The notes: generated from the sequence alone by a model not told the origin. Shown: positions 33,931 through 42,938, numbered from the stretch's first letter. The stretch: DNA of 64,000 nt from Caulobacteraceae bacterium (GCA_019247715.1 JAFBAO010000090.1:62001-126000); one strand, 5' to 3'. Numbers and translations are program-made.

Positions 33931-35598
33931 CTAGGCGTCCCCCGCCGCGCCGGCCGCGTGGCGGGCGGCGACATAGCCCCAGACCGCCGAGGCGCCCACG
34001 CTGGCGCCGGCGCCCGGGTATTTGCGCCCCATGACCGAGGCCGTGGAGTTGCCCGTGGCGTAGAGGCCCGCGATGACGGAGCCGTCGTCGCGGATCACCC
34101 TGGCGTGCTCGTCCGTCATGATGCCGCCGAAGGTTCCGACATCCCCCGGATAGAGGGCCACGGCATAGAACGGCGCCTTTTCGATTGACCCCAGGCAGGG
34201 GTTTGGGCGGTGCGTGGGGTCCCCGTAGAAGCGGTCGTAGGCGCGGCCGCCGCGGCGGAAATCGGGGTCGAGGCCGGTTGCGGCCGCGGCGTTGAACCGC
34301 TCCACCGATCGGCGAAGCCCGGCCGGGTCGACGCCGCACTGCCGCGCGAGATCTTCGAGCGTATCGGCCTTCTTCATGTAGCCGCTGGAGAGCCACGCCG
34401 ACGGCGTCATCCCCGGCGCCACCCGGCCCCAGAAATACCTTTGCCGGTGGCGGCTCTCCAGGATCGCCCAGCAAGGGACCGCGCCCTGCGCGTAGACCCG
34501 CTGACCGGTCTCCATGTAGGAGCCTGCCTCGTCCATGAAGCGTTCGCCCGCGGCGTTCACCACCATGGAATGCGGCTTGGCGAGCTCGATGGCATGGGAG
34601 AACGGCTTTGCCGCCCCCGGCGGGAGCGAGCTCAGCAGCCAGATCGCCTCCTCCATCTGCGCCAGGCCCGCGCCGCGGCGGCGGGCGCACTCGATCATCT
34701 CGCCCGTGTCGCCGGGATTGGCGTTGGTCCACTCGATGGACGAGGGTTGGGGGCCGTATTGCCGGCGCATCAAGGGGTTGCGCGCAAAACCGCCGGCGGC
34801 GATCAAGACCCCGCCGCGGCTGCGGATCACGGTGGATCGCCCATCGCACTCGGCCACCACGCCGACGATCCGACCGCCTTCCTCGACCAGATCGACGACC
34901 GGGCTGTTCAGCTGCAGTTCGACGCCGCGGTCGAGAAGCTTGCGCGCCAGGCGCGCCTGCAGGGCGGCGCCGCTGGTGACGAACTCCTTGCCGGTCGCCT
35001 TCATGAACGCGACCCGCGCCGCGACCCGGGCGGCGGTGCGCTTGCCCGCGAAGGTCCGGCCCGCCAGCAGGAAGGTCCGGATTTCCGTGGCGCGCAGCGG
35101 GACGGGCGCGCCGCGGCGCATCAGGGGCGCCCAGGCGCCCAGCCGGCGCACGTCGAACATCTTGGCGGAAACCGAACGGCCGCGCGGCATGCCGCCGGGA
35201 AGCTCGTCGTGGTAGTCCGACCAGCCGTCGCAGAATTCGAACGGAACGCCCTTGGACTGCAGATATTCGATCAGCCGCGGTCCGGTGCGCAGGTACGCCT
35301 CCTTCCGCGCGGGACTGGAACCCGGGGCGGCGCCGATCAGGGCGTTCATGTACTGACGTCCCTTCTCGAAGGAATCCGGAACCCCGGCGGCCAGTTGCGG
35401 ACCGCTGGCCGGTATCCACATGATCCCGCCGCCCATGGCGGTCGAGCCGCCGAACTTGTCGGTCTTCTCGAGGATGAGAGGCCTCTTGCCGAGATCGTGC
35501 TGGACAAGCGCCGCGCAGAGGGCCCCGACCCCGCTTCCAACGATCACGAAATCCGCCTCAACGGCCTCACTCACAGGTCGGCCCCCACTCTCAGCCAT
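33931..35598 (-). CDS. FAD-binding dehydrogenase, 3-ketosteroid delta1-dehydrogenase (KstD)-like
   Basis: A 555-residue flavoprotein of the fumarate reductase/KstD superfamily. The FAD loop is VIVGSGVGALCAAL (about 18-31), with LILEKTDKFGGSTAMGGGIMW following. The C-terminal APFYAVALYPGDVGTFGGI has the Tyr and Gly-rich segment that in KstD place the catalytic Tyr near the 3-keto ring. GLYATGNSTASVMGRKYPG closes the FAD site. KstD-like enzymes desaturate cyclic ketones next to the carbonyl. The 8-base overlap with the upstream SnoaL-like gene shows co-translation. The true substrate may be another cyclic ketone. Confidence 0.82.
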   Translation of the reverse strand: MAESGGRPVSEAVEADFVIVGSGVGALCAALVQHDLGKRPLILEKTDKFGGSTAMGGGIMWIPASGPQLAAGVPDSFEKGRQYMNALIGAAPGSSPARKEAYLRTGPRLIEYLQSKGVPFEFCDGWSDYHDELPGGMPRGRSVSAKMFDVRRLGAWAPLMRRGAPVPLRATEIRTFLLAGRTFAGKRTAARVAARVAFMKATGKEFVTSGAALQARLARKLLDRGVELQLNSPVVDLVEEGGRIVGVVAECDGRSTVIRSRGGVLIAAGGFARNPLMRRQYGPQPSSIEWTNANPGDTGEMIECARRRGAGLAQMEEAIWLLSSLPPGAAKPFSHAIELAKPHSMVVNAAGERFMDEAGSYMETGQRVYAQGAVPCWAILESRHRQRYFWGRVAPGMTPSAWLSSGYMKKADTLEDLARQCGVDPAGLRRSVERFNAAAATGLDPDFRRGGRAYDRFYGDPTHRPNPCLGSIEKAPFYAVALYPGDVGTFGGIMTDEHARVIRDDGSVIAGLYATGNSTASVMGRKYPGAGASVGASAVWGYVAARHAAGAAGDA

Positions 35599-36061
35599 CT
35601 CTGGACGGCCCTTCTCCCAGGGGTTTGGCCCTCTCGTCGTGCACGATCCGGATCCAGGGCTTCAGCACCATCCGGCTGACGCGCCAGGCCCCGTCGGCGC
35701 CGCGGCGATATTCGTCCTCGTAGTAGGCGAAGGACTCGTGCAGCGGTTGGCTCTCCGGCGTCGACACCAAGCCGCCGTGCAGGCTCCAGACCCCCCGCGC
35801 GTCGGCCTCCGAGATCACCTCGATCTCGGGGTTATGGCACTGATGGAAGGCGTCTTCGTGCGCCAGGGCCGTGCGGAGGGCCGCGAAGATCGCCTCGCGC
35901 CCCTTGAGGGTGTCCTGAGGGCGGGCCCCGAGAATCATCTCGCAGTCCTCGGTCATGGTGTCGAGCCACTCGTCCCATTGCTTCAGGTTCACGAGCCGCA
36001 AATAGCGCGCCTTCAGGCGCTTGATCGCCTCGATGCTCAATAGCCGATCGACGGGGTCCAT
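35591..36061 (-). CDS. SnoaL/NTF2-like protein
   Basis: A 156-residue NTF2-fold protein. The N-terminal helices are LSIEAIKRLKARYLRLVNLKQ, followed by DTMTEDCEMILG. A His-rich stretch FHQCHNPEIEVISEADA and the late DGAWRVSRMVLKPW strand match the family. Some members are ketosteroid isomerase-like. Its overlap with the KstD-like gene makes an isomerase or hydratase on a ring ketone a reasonable guess (inference). GAGGAGGAG lies just before the ATG. A cluster motif lies upstream at 36158-36172. Confidence 0.78.
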   Translation of the reverse strand: MDPVDRLLSIEAIKRLKARYLRLVNLKQWDEWLDTMTEDCEMILGARPQDTLKGREAIFAALRTALAHEDAFHQCHNPEIEVISEADARGVWSLHGGLVSTPESQPLHESFAYYEDEYRRGADGAWRVSRMVLKPWIRIVHDERAKPLGEGPSRDG

Positions 36062-36157
36062 TCGCTCCTCCTCGACTGAGCCAGCGGCCCGCAGCCCGAG
36101 AAGTGCCTACCAGGGCGTCGAGACACGACCAACAAGGAAAGCGGCGTCAGCGGGCGA

Positions 36158-36172
36158 TTGCGCATACGGTTC
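36158..36172. promoter_or_regulatory. Cluster motif upstream of the SnoaL-KstD operon
   Basis: TTGCGCATACGGTTC carries the CGCATAC core of the shared motif, 97 bases upstream of the SnoaL-like start. The A/T-rich end is less well conserved than in other copies. Confidence 0.35.
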
Positions 36173-36204
36173 GGCGCGCGCGGGGTCGGAGCCGGAATCG
36201 TCGC

Positions 36205-37305
36205 TCAGGCCAGCAGCGAAACGGTGTCGTGATCGATCATCGCGGTCGCAAAGCGCGCGCAGGCGGCCGTGTTGTTGGCCTCGGTCTGGTAGGTGAAGCC
36301 GTTGAAGAGCCAGACGTAGAATCCCCACATCACGTCCCGGCGATGCGCGAGCCACGCCTCGTCGAAGCTGGGGGCGTCCACGCCGAGGGCGCCGAGCCGC
36401 TCCAGGTAGTGATTGAGCAGGGGTTGTTCCCAGCGACGGCGGTCCGGTAGGTCCAGCGCGCAGACGAGGAAATAGGTGACGTCGTTCGACCAGGTGGCGA
36501 GGCGCGGCTGCCAATCCAGAACGCCGGGTTCGCCGTGGGCATCCACGAACAGGTTGCCGAGGTGCATGTCGCCGTGGGCGATCACCTGCGGCGCCCGGCT
36601 GTAGTATTCGCCGAGCTTGAAGAAGCACCGCCAGATGAGCTCCCGGTCCTTGAGCGCCTTCGGGGTCGCCGCCCCTCGGGGGGCGTTGACGAACGCCTCG
36701 AACGAGGCCGGCGCCAGGATCTGCTCGACCCGCGCGCGCCGATGCTCCCCGTGCGAAGGAATGACCCAGCTTTGAACCGCGAGGTCGGGCGCATTCCACC
36801 ACCTGGCGTGCAGCTTCGCCAGATGATTGAGGAATTTCGCCGCGAGGTCGTAGCCGATCGGCCGCTGGAGACTGAGGAACTCGACGTTCCTGAGGCTGAG
36901 GTCCTCCAGGATGACCACCGCGCGCCCGCTCGCATCGTAGTCGGCGAAGAAACAGGCCGCGGTGGGCACGTCGGCGCTGGGGGCCAGATATCGATAGGCG
37001 TTCACCTCGTTCCGGTGCATCACCTCGAGGCCTGGACTGTGGTTCTCGAACCCGGCCTTGAGGATCACCTGGCGCGTGACGCCGGCGCTCTCGGCCACGT
37101 TGTTGAGGTGGAGGCGCAGCCTAAGCTTGCTCGATGCGCCGTGAATCTGCTCCAGCAGCTCCACCCGGTGGACGATGGCGCCCGGCGCGCCCCGATCGAG
37201 CGCCTCGGTCAGCCATTCGGCGGTGACTTCTTCGGGGGTTCGGGGGGAGCGCAGCGAGGCGGGCGGCGCGGCAAACCCGACGGAGGCGGAATCCGGAGAG
37301 GCCAT
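36205..37305 (-). CDS. Aminoglycoside phosphotransferase (APH)-fold kinase-like protein
   Basis: A 366-residue protein of the APH/choline kinase-like superfamily. It has HGDMHLGNLFVDAHGEPGVLDW (about 242-263), with the catalytic Asp, the Asn and the metal-binding Asp. The N-lobe has VILKAGFENHSP, with the ATP-contact Lys. Family members phosphorylate small alcohols; a related domain is fused to acyl-CoA dehydrogenase in human ACAD10/11. The in-frame sequence upstream of the ATG at 37305 is an antisense shadow. It is divergent from the acyl-CoA ligase at 37477. It may phosphorylate a hydroxyacyl-CoA intermediate (inference). Confidence 0.78.
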   Translation of the reverse strand: MASPDSASVGFAAPPASLRSPRTPEEVTAEWLTEALDRGAPGAIVHRVELLEQIHGASSKLRLRLHLNNVAESAGVTRQVILKAGFENHSPGLEVMHRNEVNAYRYLAPSADVPTAACFFADYDASGRAVVILEDLSLRNVEFLSLQRPIGYDLAAKFLNHLAKLHARWWNAPDLAVQSWVIPSHGEHRRARVEQILAPASFEAFVNAPRGAATPKALKDRELIWRCFFKLGEYYSRAPQVIAHGDMHLGNLFVDAHGEPGVLDWQPRLATWSNDVTYFLVCALDLPDRRRWEQPLLNHYLERLGALGVDAPSFDEAWLAHRRDVMWGFYVWLFNGFTYQTEANNTAACARFATAMIDHDTVSLLA

Positions 37306-37360
37306 CTCATTCGCCGCCCCCGCGGGCCGACGCCTTTCTCGTTGAGTAGATTGACGATAG

Positions 37361-37373
37361 CAGCCTACTATTT
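37361..37373. promoter_or_regulatory. Cluster motif between divergent kinase and ligase genes
   Basis: CAGCCTACTATTT, a variant of the shared motif, lies 55 bases upstream of the APH-fold gene and 103 bases upstream of the ligase. GTTGA/TCAAC arms flank it (37341-37345 and 37376-37380). Confidence 0.35.
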
Positions 37374-37476
37374 CATCAACAAGCGACCGACGGCGGGACG
37401 AGCGGCGAAGCCTGCGCCCCTCATCGATAGGCACATCCGGCCGGCGCCCGCCGCCGCAGCAGGGACATGGCGCTGA

Positions 37477-39180
37477 ATGACCGGACCTCCTTACGCCCCG
37501 ACGATCCCGAACATGATCCGCTACTTGGCTGAGCGCCATGGCGACAGGGAGGCGCTCGTCCGCGGCGATCGGCGGGTGACCTTCGCCGGGCTGGAGCGGG
37601 AGTCGGCCGCTCTGGCCAAGGGCCTGCTGGCTCGGGGGCTCGGGAAGGGCAGCCGCATCGGCCTGATGATGCCGAATTCGCCGGACTGGGCCGCGGTTTT
37701 CGTGGCGGCCGCCCGCATCGGCGCCATCGTGATCCCGATGAGCACGCTCTATCAGGCGCCGGAGATGCGCTACGTCATCGGCCACGCGGACCTCGGCGCC
37801 CTGGTCATCGCGCCCCGTTACCTTCGGCATGACTACATCGAGCGTCTGGAACGCGCCTTTCCCGACCTGCGCGGCCAGGGCCGCGACCGCTTGGTGCTGC
37901 AGGACGCGCCCCACCTCCGTTCGATCCTGGTCTGGGGAGACGTGGAGGCCGGCTGGGCCACGGCGCCAGCCGCGCTCGTCGAGGCCGCCGCGAACGAGCC
38001 CCGCTTCGACGATCGGATCCTGGCCGCGGTGGAAGCCAGCGTCACCCCCGCCGATCACGCCTGCATCATCTACACCTCCGGCAGCACCGCCGAGCCCAAG
38101 GGCGTGGTCCACAATCACGGGCCTCTCGTGCGGCACAGCTATCAGATGGCTGCCGACTACTGGCCGCTGGGAGAGGGCGACCGAATCGGGTCGGTCCGGC
38201 CGTTCTTCTGGGTGGCGGGGCTGTCGGCCACCCTCTTCCACAGCCTCCACAACGGCGGATGCCTGATCTACGTCGACCCGGACACCCCCGCCGAAGTGCG
38301 CCGGCTCATCGAGGAGGACGGGCTCACCGCCCTCACCGGAACCGCCGCCTGGATGGCGGGCATCGACGCCGATGCGGCCTTCGCCGATCGCCGCTACCGC
38401 ATCTTGCGCATCGCCAACGACTGCTCCGGAGTGGCTGAAGCGCAAGGGGCGGGCTACGCCTTCCGCAACCCGCGCCTCGGCCGCCTGGTCGCAGGGCGCG
38501 CGCTGCCCTTCCCCAACGCCCTCATCCCGAAGAACTTCGGAATGACCGAGACCTTGGGCTCCCATACCGCCGAGCCTGCGCCCGCGCTGATCCCGGCGCA
38601 GAAGCAGGGAGCCATCGGCCGGGTGGTGCCGGGCGTCGTCCAGCGCATCGTCGACCCGCAGACACGCCGGGCCCTTCCCCCGGGCGAGCTCGGCGAGCTG
38701 CTCGTCCGGGGCTATTCGCTCATGGACGGACTCTACAAGCGCGAGCGCCAGACCGTCTTCGACGAGGAGGGCCTCTACCCGACGGGCGACCTCTGCACCC
38801 TCGACGAGGATGGCTATCTCTATTTCACCGGCCGCGCCCGCGAGATGGTCAAGGTTCACGGGGCCAATGTGGCGCCGCTGGAGGTGGAGGCGGTGCTGGA
38901 CGCCATGGACGAGATCGAGCGCTCCGCCGTGGTCGGGCTCCCGATCGGCGACGGCGACAGCCTGCTGGTCGCCGCGGTGACGCCCCGCGGTTCGGCCAAC
39001 ATCGACGAGGCCACGCTCCTCCAGCGCCTCAAGGGCCAGCTCTCCTCCTACAAGGTTCCCAAGCGGATCTTCTTCATGACCGAGGACGAGCTGCCGGTGA
39101 CCGGCTCGGGGAAGATCAAGAAGCCCGAGCTCGCCGAGCAACTGGGCGCCCTGGTCTCCGGCGCCGCCAAGTCCGGTTGA
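37477..39180 (+). CDS. AMP-dependent acyl-CoA synthetase/ligase
   Basis: A 567-residue adenylate-forming ligase. It has CIIYTSGSTAEPKGVVHNHG (about 192), FGMTETLGSHTAEP (about 354), YPTGDLCTLDEDGYLYF and GRAREMVKVHGANVAP. The catalytic Lys is in TGSGKIKKPELAEQL near the end. It would form the CoA thioester of a pathway carboxylic acid. The ATG is at 37477; no strong ribosome site is visible. It is divergent from the APH-fold gene and converges with the frameshifted acyl-CoA dehydrogenase. Confidence 0.88.
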   Translation: MTGPPYAPTIPNMIRYLAERHGDREALVRGDRRVTFAGLERESAALAKGLLARGLGKGSRIGLMMPNSPDWAAVFVAAARIGAIVIPMSTLYQAPEMRYVIGHADLGALVIAPRYLRHDYIERLERAFPDLRGQGRDRLVLQDAPHLRSILVWGDVEAGWATAPAALVEAAANEPRFDDRILAAVEASVTPADHACIIYTSGSTAEPKGVVHNHGPLVRHSYQMAADYWPLGEGDRIGSVRPFFWVAGLSATLFHSLHNGGCLIYVDPDTPAEVRRLIEEDGLTALTGTAAWMAGIDADAAFADRRYRILRIANDCSGVAEAQGAGYAFRNPRLGRLVAGRALPFPNALIPKNFGMTETLGSHTAEPAPALIPAQKQGAIGRVVPGVVQRIVDPQTRRALPPGELGELLVRGYSLMDGLYKRERQTVFDEEGLYPTGDLCTLDEDGYLYFTGRAREMVKVHGANVAPLEVEAVLDAMDEIERSAVVGLPIGDGDSLLVAAVTPRGSANIDEATLLQRLKGQLSSYKVPKRIFFMTEDELPVTGSGKIKKPELAEQLGALVSGAAKSG

Positions 39181-39182
39181 CA

Positions 39183-39216
39183 AGGCCCCGCAGCTCAGCG
39201 CCGCGCGGAAGGGCCT
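39183..39216. terminator. Weak hairpin between convergent ligase and dehydrogenase
   Basis: AGGCCC (39183-39188) and GGGCCT (39211-39216) could pair in the 39-base gap between two convergent genes. There is no T-run. It is weak evidence for a shared terminator. Confidence 0.25.
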
Positions 39217-39219
39217 GCT

Positions 39220-40387
39220 TCAGCGCGGCAGGCCGAGCACTCGCTCGCCGATGATGTTGCGACGGATCTCCGATGTGCCGCCCGAAATCGATTTCGAGTA
39301 GGAGGTCAGATACCGCGTCAGCCACTGATCGTTGGCCTGGTTGAGCTCGAGGCCGGCCCCGCCCAGCAGATCCATCGCGCCGCGGAAGACACGCTGTCGC
39401 AGCTCCGTCTGGTAGACCGCGATGATGGTCGCGTCCGGTCCCGGAACCGGATCGCGCAGCGCCTTGGAGATGGCGAGATAGCTCATGCTGCGCAGGGTCG
39501 CGACCTCCGCGCGCATCGCCGCCAGGTCGGCCGCGACGCTGTCGTCCTCGATGGCGCGCCGGCGCCCGTCCGGAGCGGGCAGCGCCTTGGCGAGATCGAT
39601 CAGCTCCTCCACCACCCGCGACAGCTCGATCTGGTCGGCGATGGAGGCAGTGCCGCGCTCGAAGCCGAGCGTCGCCATCGCCACGCTCCAGCCGTCGTCG
39701 ATCTCGCCGACCACGTTGCGTAGCGGGATGCGCACGTTGTCGTAGAACACCTGAGCGAAGTGCTCGGCGCCGTCCATGGCCCGGATCGGCCGGATCTCGA
39801 CCCCCGGCAGCCGCATGTCGCCGACCACCCAGGTGATCCCCCGGTGGCGGGGCGCCTCCGGGTTGGTGCGCACCAGAAGCTCCTGATAGACCGCGTGCTG
39901 CGCGCCGCTGGTCCAGATCTTCGAGCCGTTAACCACCAGATGGTCGCCGTCGACTTCCGCGCGGGTGCTGAGCGAGGCGAGGTCGGACCCCGAGCCCGGC
40001 TCCGAAAACCCTTGGCACCAGGGCGTCTCGCCCGTGAGGATCCTCGGGAGGAACTCGCTCTTGTGGTATTCGTCGCCGCGCGCGATCAGCGTCGGCCCGC
40101 CGTGATTGAGGGCGACGAAGAAGCATCCGGCGGGCGGGGCCTTGGCGCGCGCGTACTCCTCGTGCCAGATCAGCTGCTGGATCAGGGGAAGCCCCTGCCC
40201 GCCGTACGCCTTGGGCCAGGAGATGCCCGGCCCAGCCCCCGTCGTACTGCTTGCGCTGCCAGGCGCAGTCGTAGTCCCGGGTCGCCGGCCCGTCATGCGG
40301 CCTGGGCTCGGCCGGCACATTGGCGCCCAGCCACTCGCGGACCTCTTCACGGAAGAGCCGATGTTCGGCCTCGAACCCGAGATCCAT
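39220..40387 (-). pseudogene. Acyl-CoA dehydrogenase, large type, with a frameshift
   Basis: The gene starts at an ATG at 40385-40387, which overlaps the enoyl-CoA hydratase stop (TGATG). It reads MDLGFEAEHRLFREEVREWL up to WQRKQYDGGWAG. The frame is then lost, and the continuation ISWPKAYGGQGLPLIQQL sits in another frame to 39220. One extra G in the G-rich stretch near 40225-40229 explains it. The rest is a normal large-type dehydrogenase: FSEPGSGSDLASLSTR, VNGSKIWTSGAQ and the end SISGGTSEIRRNIIGERVL. Rejoined, it is about 388 residues. It is either a genuine frameshift or a sequencing error, and could pair with the small-type subunit at 14359. Confidence 0.85.
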
Positions 40388-41184
40388 CAGACGTCCCTCT
40401 CGGCCTTCGCCTTCGCCCGGGCGGTCTCCTTGAGAGCCGCGTCGCAGAAGGCCATCGCCATCGCCTCCAGGTCCAGCACCTGTTCCAGCGCCCCGTCCTC
40501 GGCCGCGTTCAAGACTTCCTTGCAGAAGCGTTGGGCGGTCCGCGGTCCGTCGGCGAGCCGGCGGGCGATCTCCATGGTGCGGGATTCGAGCTCGGCGTCG
40601 GGCCAGACCTCGTGCACCAGGCCGAAGTCCAGCGCGGACTTCGCATCGAACCGTTCGCTGAGCAGATAGAGCCGGCGCGCTTTGGCGGTGCCCAGGATCC
40701 GCGTCCAGAACCAGCTCCCGCCGGAATCGCCGGAGAGCCCCACCTTGGTGAAGGCCGCGGTGAACACGGCCGATTCCGCGGCGAAGCGCAGATCGCAGGC
40801 GCCGGCCAGGCTGAGACCGGCCCCCGCGCAGGCGCCATTGATCATGGCGATGGTAGGCTTGCCCATGTCGTGAAGCAGCTTGGAGCCGACCACGTGGTCA
40901 CGGACCATGTCGATGCGCCGCTCGAGCGAGCTTACCGGCGAGGGCGCGGGGTCCGATGACGGCGCCAACCGCTCGGCTATGTTCTTGAGATCGCCGCCGG
41001 CGCAGAAGCCCCGTCCCGCGCCGGTCAGCACCACGCATCCCACATCCCGGCGGCTGGCGGCGCTGGCCAGGGCCTCGTTGAGGTCGTGATGAAGCGAGCG
41101 GTTCAGCGCGTTCAGGCGATCGGGCCGGTTCATGGTGAGGATCAGCACGCCATCGCTGTCCCTGACGATGAGTTCCTCTGACAT
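40387..41184 (-). CDS. Enoyl-CoA hydratase/isomerase, PaaG-like
   Basis: A 265-residue crotonase. It has NRPDRLNALNRSLHHDL, the oxyanion-hole region GAGRGFCAGGDLKN and CAGAGLSLAGACDL. Instead of the two Glu of true hydratases it has AAFTKVGLSGDSGGSWF. The single Asp (about 150) is characteristic of PaaG-type isomerases. It may isomerise an enoyl-CoA or epoxide rather than hydrate it. The ATG at 41184 follows GGGAGGT. It is co-translated with the frameshifted acyl-CoA dehydrogenase (TGATG). Confidence 0.86.
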   Translation of the reverse strand: MSEELIVRDSDGVLILTMNRPDRLNALNRSLHHDLNEALASAASRRDVGCVVLTGAGRGFCAGGDLKNIAERLAPSSDPAPSPVSSLERRIDMVRDHVVGSKLLHDMGKPTIAMINGACAGAGLSLAGACDLRFAAESAVFTAAFTKVGLSGDSGGSWFWTRILGTAKARRLYLLSERFDAKSALDFGLVHEVWPDAELESRTMEIARRLADGPRTAQRFCKEVLNAAEDGALEQVLDLEAMAMAFCDAALKETARAKAKAERDV

Positions 41185-41414
41185 TGGAACCTCCCTTGCC
41201 CCCGGCCACCGCGGGTGCAACCTGCGGTGTCGCGTCGCGACCCGCGCGCCCGTACAGCGCACTAAAAATAATTGATGGACGGCTCAGCAGCCCCCTGTCA
41301 ATGCCCGCGCCACGGCTTGCGATTGACCGGCTTACGCCTGACTTATATAGCCTTTAGATTCCTGCTATGCGTTTCCTGTCGCGCCAGGTCGATGGGACTC
41401 TCACGTAAGACCTC

Positions 41415-41430
41415 GTCGAATACTAATATT
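41415..41430. promoter_or_regulatory. Cluster motif upstream of the tandem GntR regulator
   Basis: GTCGAATACTAATATT resembles the shared motif (minus strand ATTAGTATTCGAC against AATAGTATGCGGA). It lies 30 bases upstream of the regulator start, which would fit autoregulation. The surrounding 275-base spacer (41185-41459) is AT-rich and also holds a weaker copy, AGCGCACTAAAAATA, at 41256-41270 ahead of the hydratase. Confidence 0.4.
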
Positions 41431-41459
41431 ATATTCTTGGGCCAGGCGGAAAGCACACG

Positions 41460-42938
41460 TTGAAAACGGTGTCCAAAACCATCGCGCCCTCGCCCAAGAA
41501 GGCCAAGACCACAATCGCGGCTGTTCCGGCCAAACTCAGCCAGCGCATCGCTCAGGAGATCATCTCCGATATCAGCCGCCGCGACTGGCCCGTCGGACAG
41601 TTGCTGGGGACCGAGTCGGAGCTGATGGCGAAGTACAAGGTCAGCCGCGCGACGCTGGCGGAGGCGGTCCGGCAGGTGGAGCGGCATGGCGTCGCCGTGA
41701 TGAAACGCGGGCCCCGGGGCGGTCTGACGATCACCGCCCCGGCCGCCACCGCCCTCTCGCACACCATCTCCACCTATCTCGAGCTCTCCGACGTCTCGAT
41801 CGACGAGCAGTTCGAGGCCTGGCGCATCATCGAGGTTCACGCCTGCGGCGTGGCCGCCCGCCACATCAGCCCCGAGGGGGTGGCCGCCCTGCGCGACCGC
41901 CTGGCCAGAATCGACGAGGCGGAAGACCCGCTCGAGTATCTGCGCCGCTGCCTGGCCGTTCGGATCGCGATCGCGGACTCGACCGGGAACCCCGCCCTCG
42001 CCCTCTTCCTGCGGGTGCTGGTGAGGATCCTGGGCTGGCACGTACGGATCCAGACCTTGCCGGTCAACTTCGGCGACGCCCAGCAAATTCGCCAGGACCT
42101 CGGCAAGATCGTCGAGGCCATCGCGGTCGGCGACTGCGCCGTCGCCCAGGGCGTCGCGCGCATGGACCTCACCACGCGCCGCGCGGGCGTCCAGCGCCTG
42201 ATCGACGAAGGTCACGCCATCGCCCCCACCGAAGCGGCGGGCGAACAGCTCTGGGATGAAAACCCCGCCAAGCTGGCCGAAGTGACCGCCCAGCGGATAA
42301 GGGACGATATCGCCCGGCTCGGCTGGCCGCTGGGCCGCAAGCTCGGGGACGAAACGGAGCTGCTCCAAAGGTACGGCGTGAGCCGCTGGGTCCTTCGGCA
42401 GGCGATCCGGACCCTCGAGGTGCATGCGATCATCCGCTCGAAGCGCGGCCAACGCGGGGGTTTGATCGTCGGCAAACCCGACCCGGAGCACACCATCGCT
42501 TCCGCGGCGGCCTATCTGCACCATGTCCGGTTCACCAGGTCCGACCTGGTCGACGTCTGGAGCCACCTGCTGGAGAACGTCGCCCCGATGGCCGCTCTCA
42601 GCTCCGACCGGGAAAGCAAGGAGGCGTTGCTGGCTCAGGCTGCGGCGGCGCCCAGTCTCAAGGTCGGCGAGATCGAAGAGGCGCGGCGCGATTTCAACCG
42701 GAAGCTCACCGGGCTGTCGACCAACCGCGTGGTCGCCCTGTTCGTGGCGATCCTGACCCGGTTCATGGCCGACGACTACATCGACAGCCTGGCGCCCTCC
42801 GAGACGCTCAGCCTGCTTCGCCAACAGTTCAAGGTCGCCCAGGCGGTGGTCGCCGGCGACGCCGGCGGGGCCAGGCGCGCCATGGCGGACTACCAGGAGA
42901 TGGGCCGGCGCTTCTACGCCATGCCCCTCGAAGCCTGA
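41460..42938 (+). CDS. Tandem-domain GntR/FadR-type transcriptional regulator
   Basis: A 492-residue regulator with two complete GntR units. Unit 1 has a winged helix about residues 23-90 (AKYKVSRATLAEAVRQVERHG, wing KRGPRGGLTI) and a helical domain to about 255. Unit 2 has a winged helix about 270-340 (QRYGVSRWVLRQAIRTLEVHA, wing SKRGQRGGLIV) and a helical domain to the end. Ordinary FadR-type proteins have one unit and dimerise; this chain may bind two half-sites by itself. The start is probably TTG at 41460 (a GTG at 41469 is possible). It sits in the middle of the catabolic island and has a cluster motif in its promoter, so it is a candidate regulator of the motif-bearing genes. Confidence 0.85.
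   Translation: MKTVSKTIAPSPKKAKTTIAAVPAKLSQRIAQEIISDISRRDWPVGQLLGTESELMAKYKVSRATLAEAVRQVERHGVAVMKRGPRGGLTITAPAATALSHTISTYLELSDVSIDEQFEAWRIIEVHACGVAARHISPEGVAALRDRLARIDEAEDPLEYLRRCLAVRIAIADSTGNPALALFLRVLVRILGWHVRIQTLPVNFGDAQQIRQDLGKIVEAIAVGDCAVAQGVARMDLTTRRAGVQRLIDEGHAIAPTEAAGEQLWDENPAKLAEVTAQRIRDDIARLGWPLGRKLGDETELLQRYGVSRWVLRQAIRTLEVHAIIRSKRGQRGGLIVGKPDPEHTIASAAAYLHHVRFTRSDLVDVWSHLLENVAPMAALSSDRESKEALLAQAAAAPSLKVGEIEEARRDFNRKLTGLSTNRVVALFVAILTRFMADDYIDSLAPSETLSLLRQQFKVAQAVVAGDAGGARRAMADYQEMGRRFYAMPLEA

Noticed and set aside
37306..39183. In-frame upstream extension of the APH-fold kinase
   Set aside because: It is antisense to the acyl-CoA ligase, whose motifs are clear; the kinase homology begins after the ATG at 37305.
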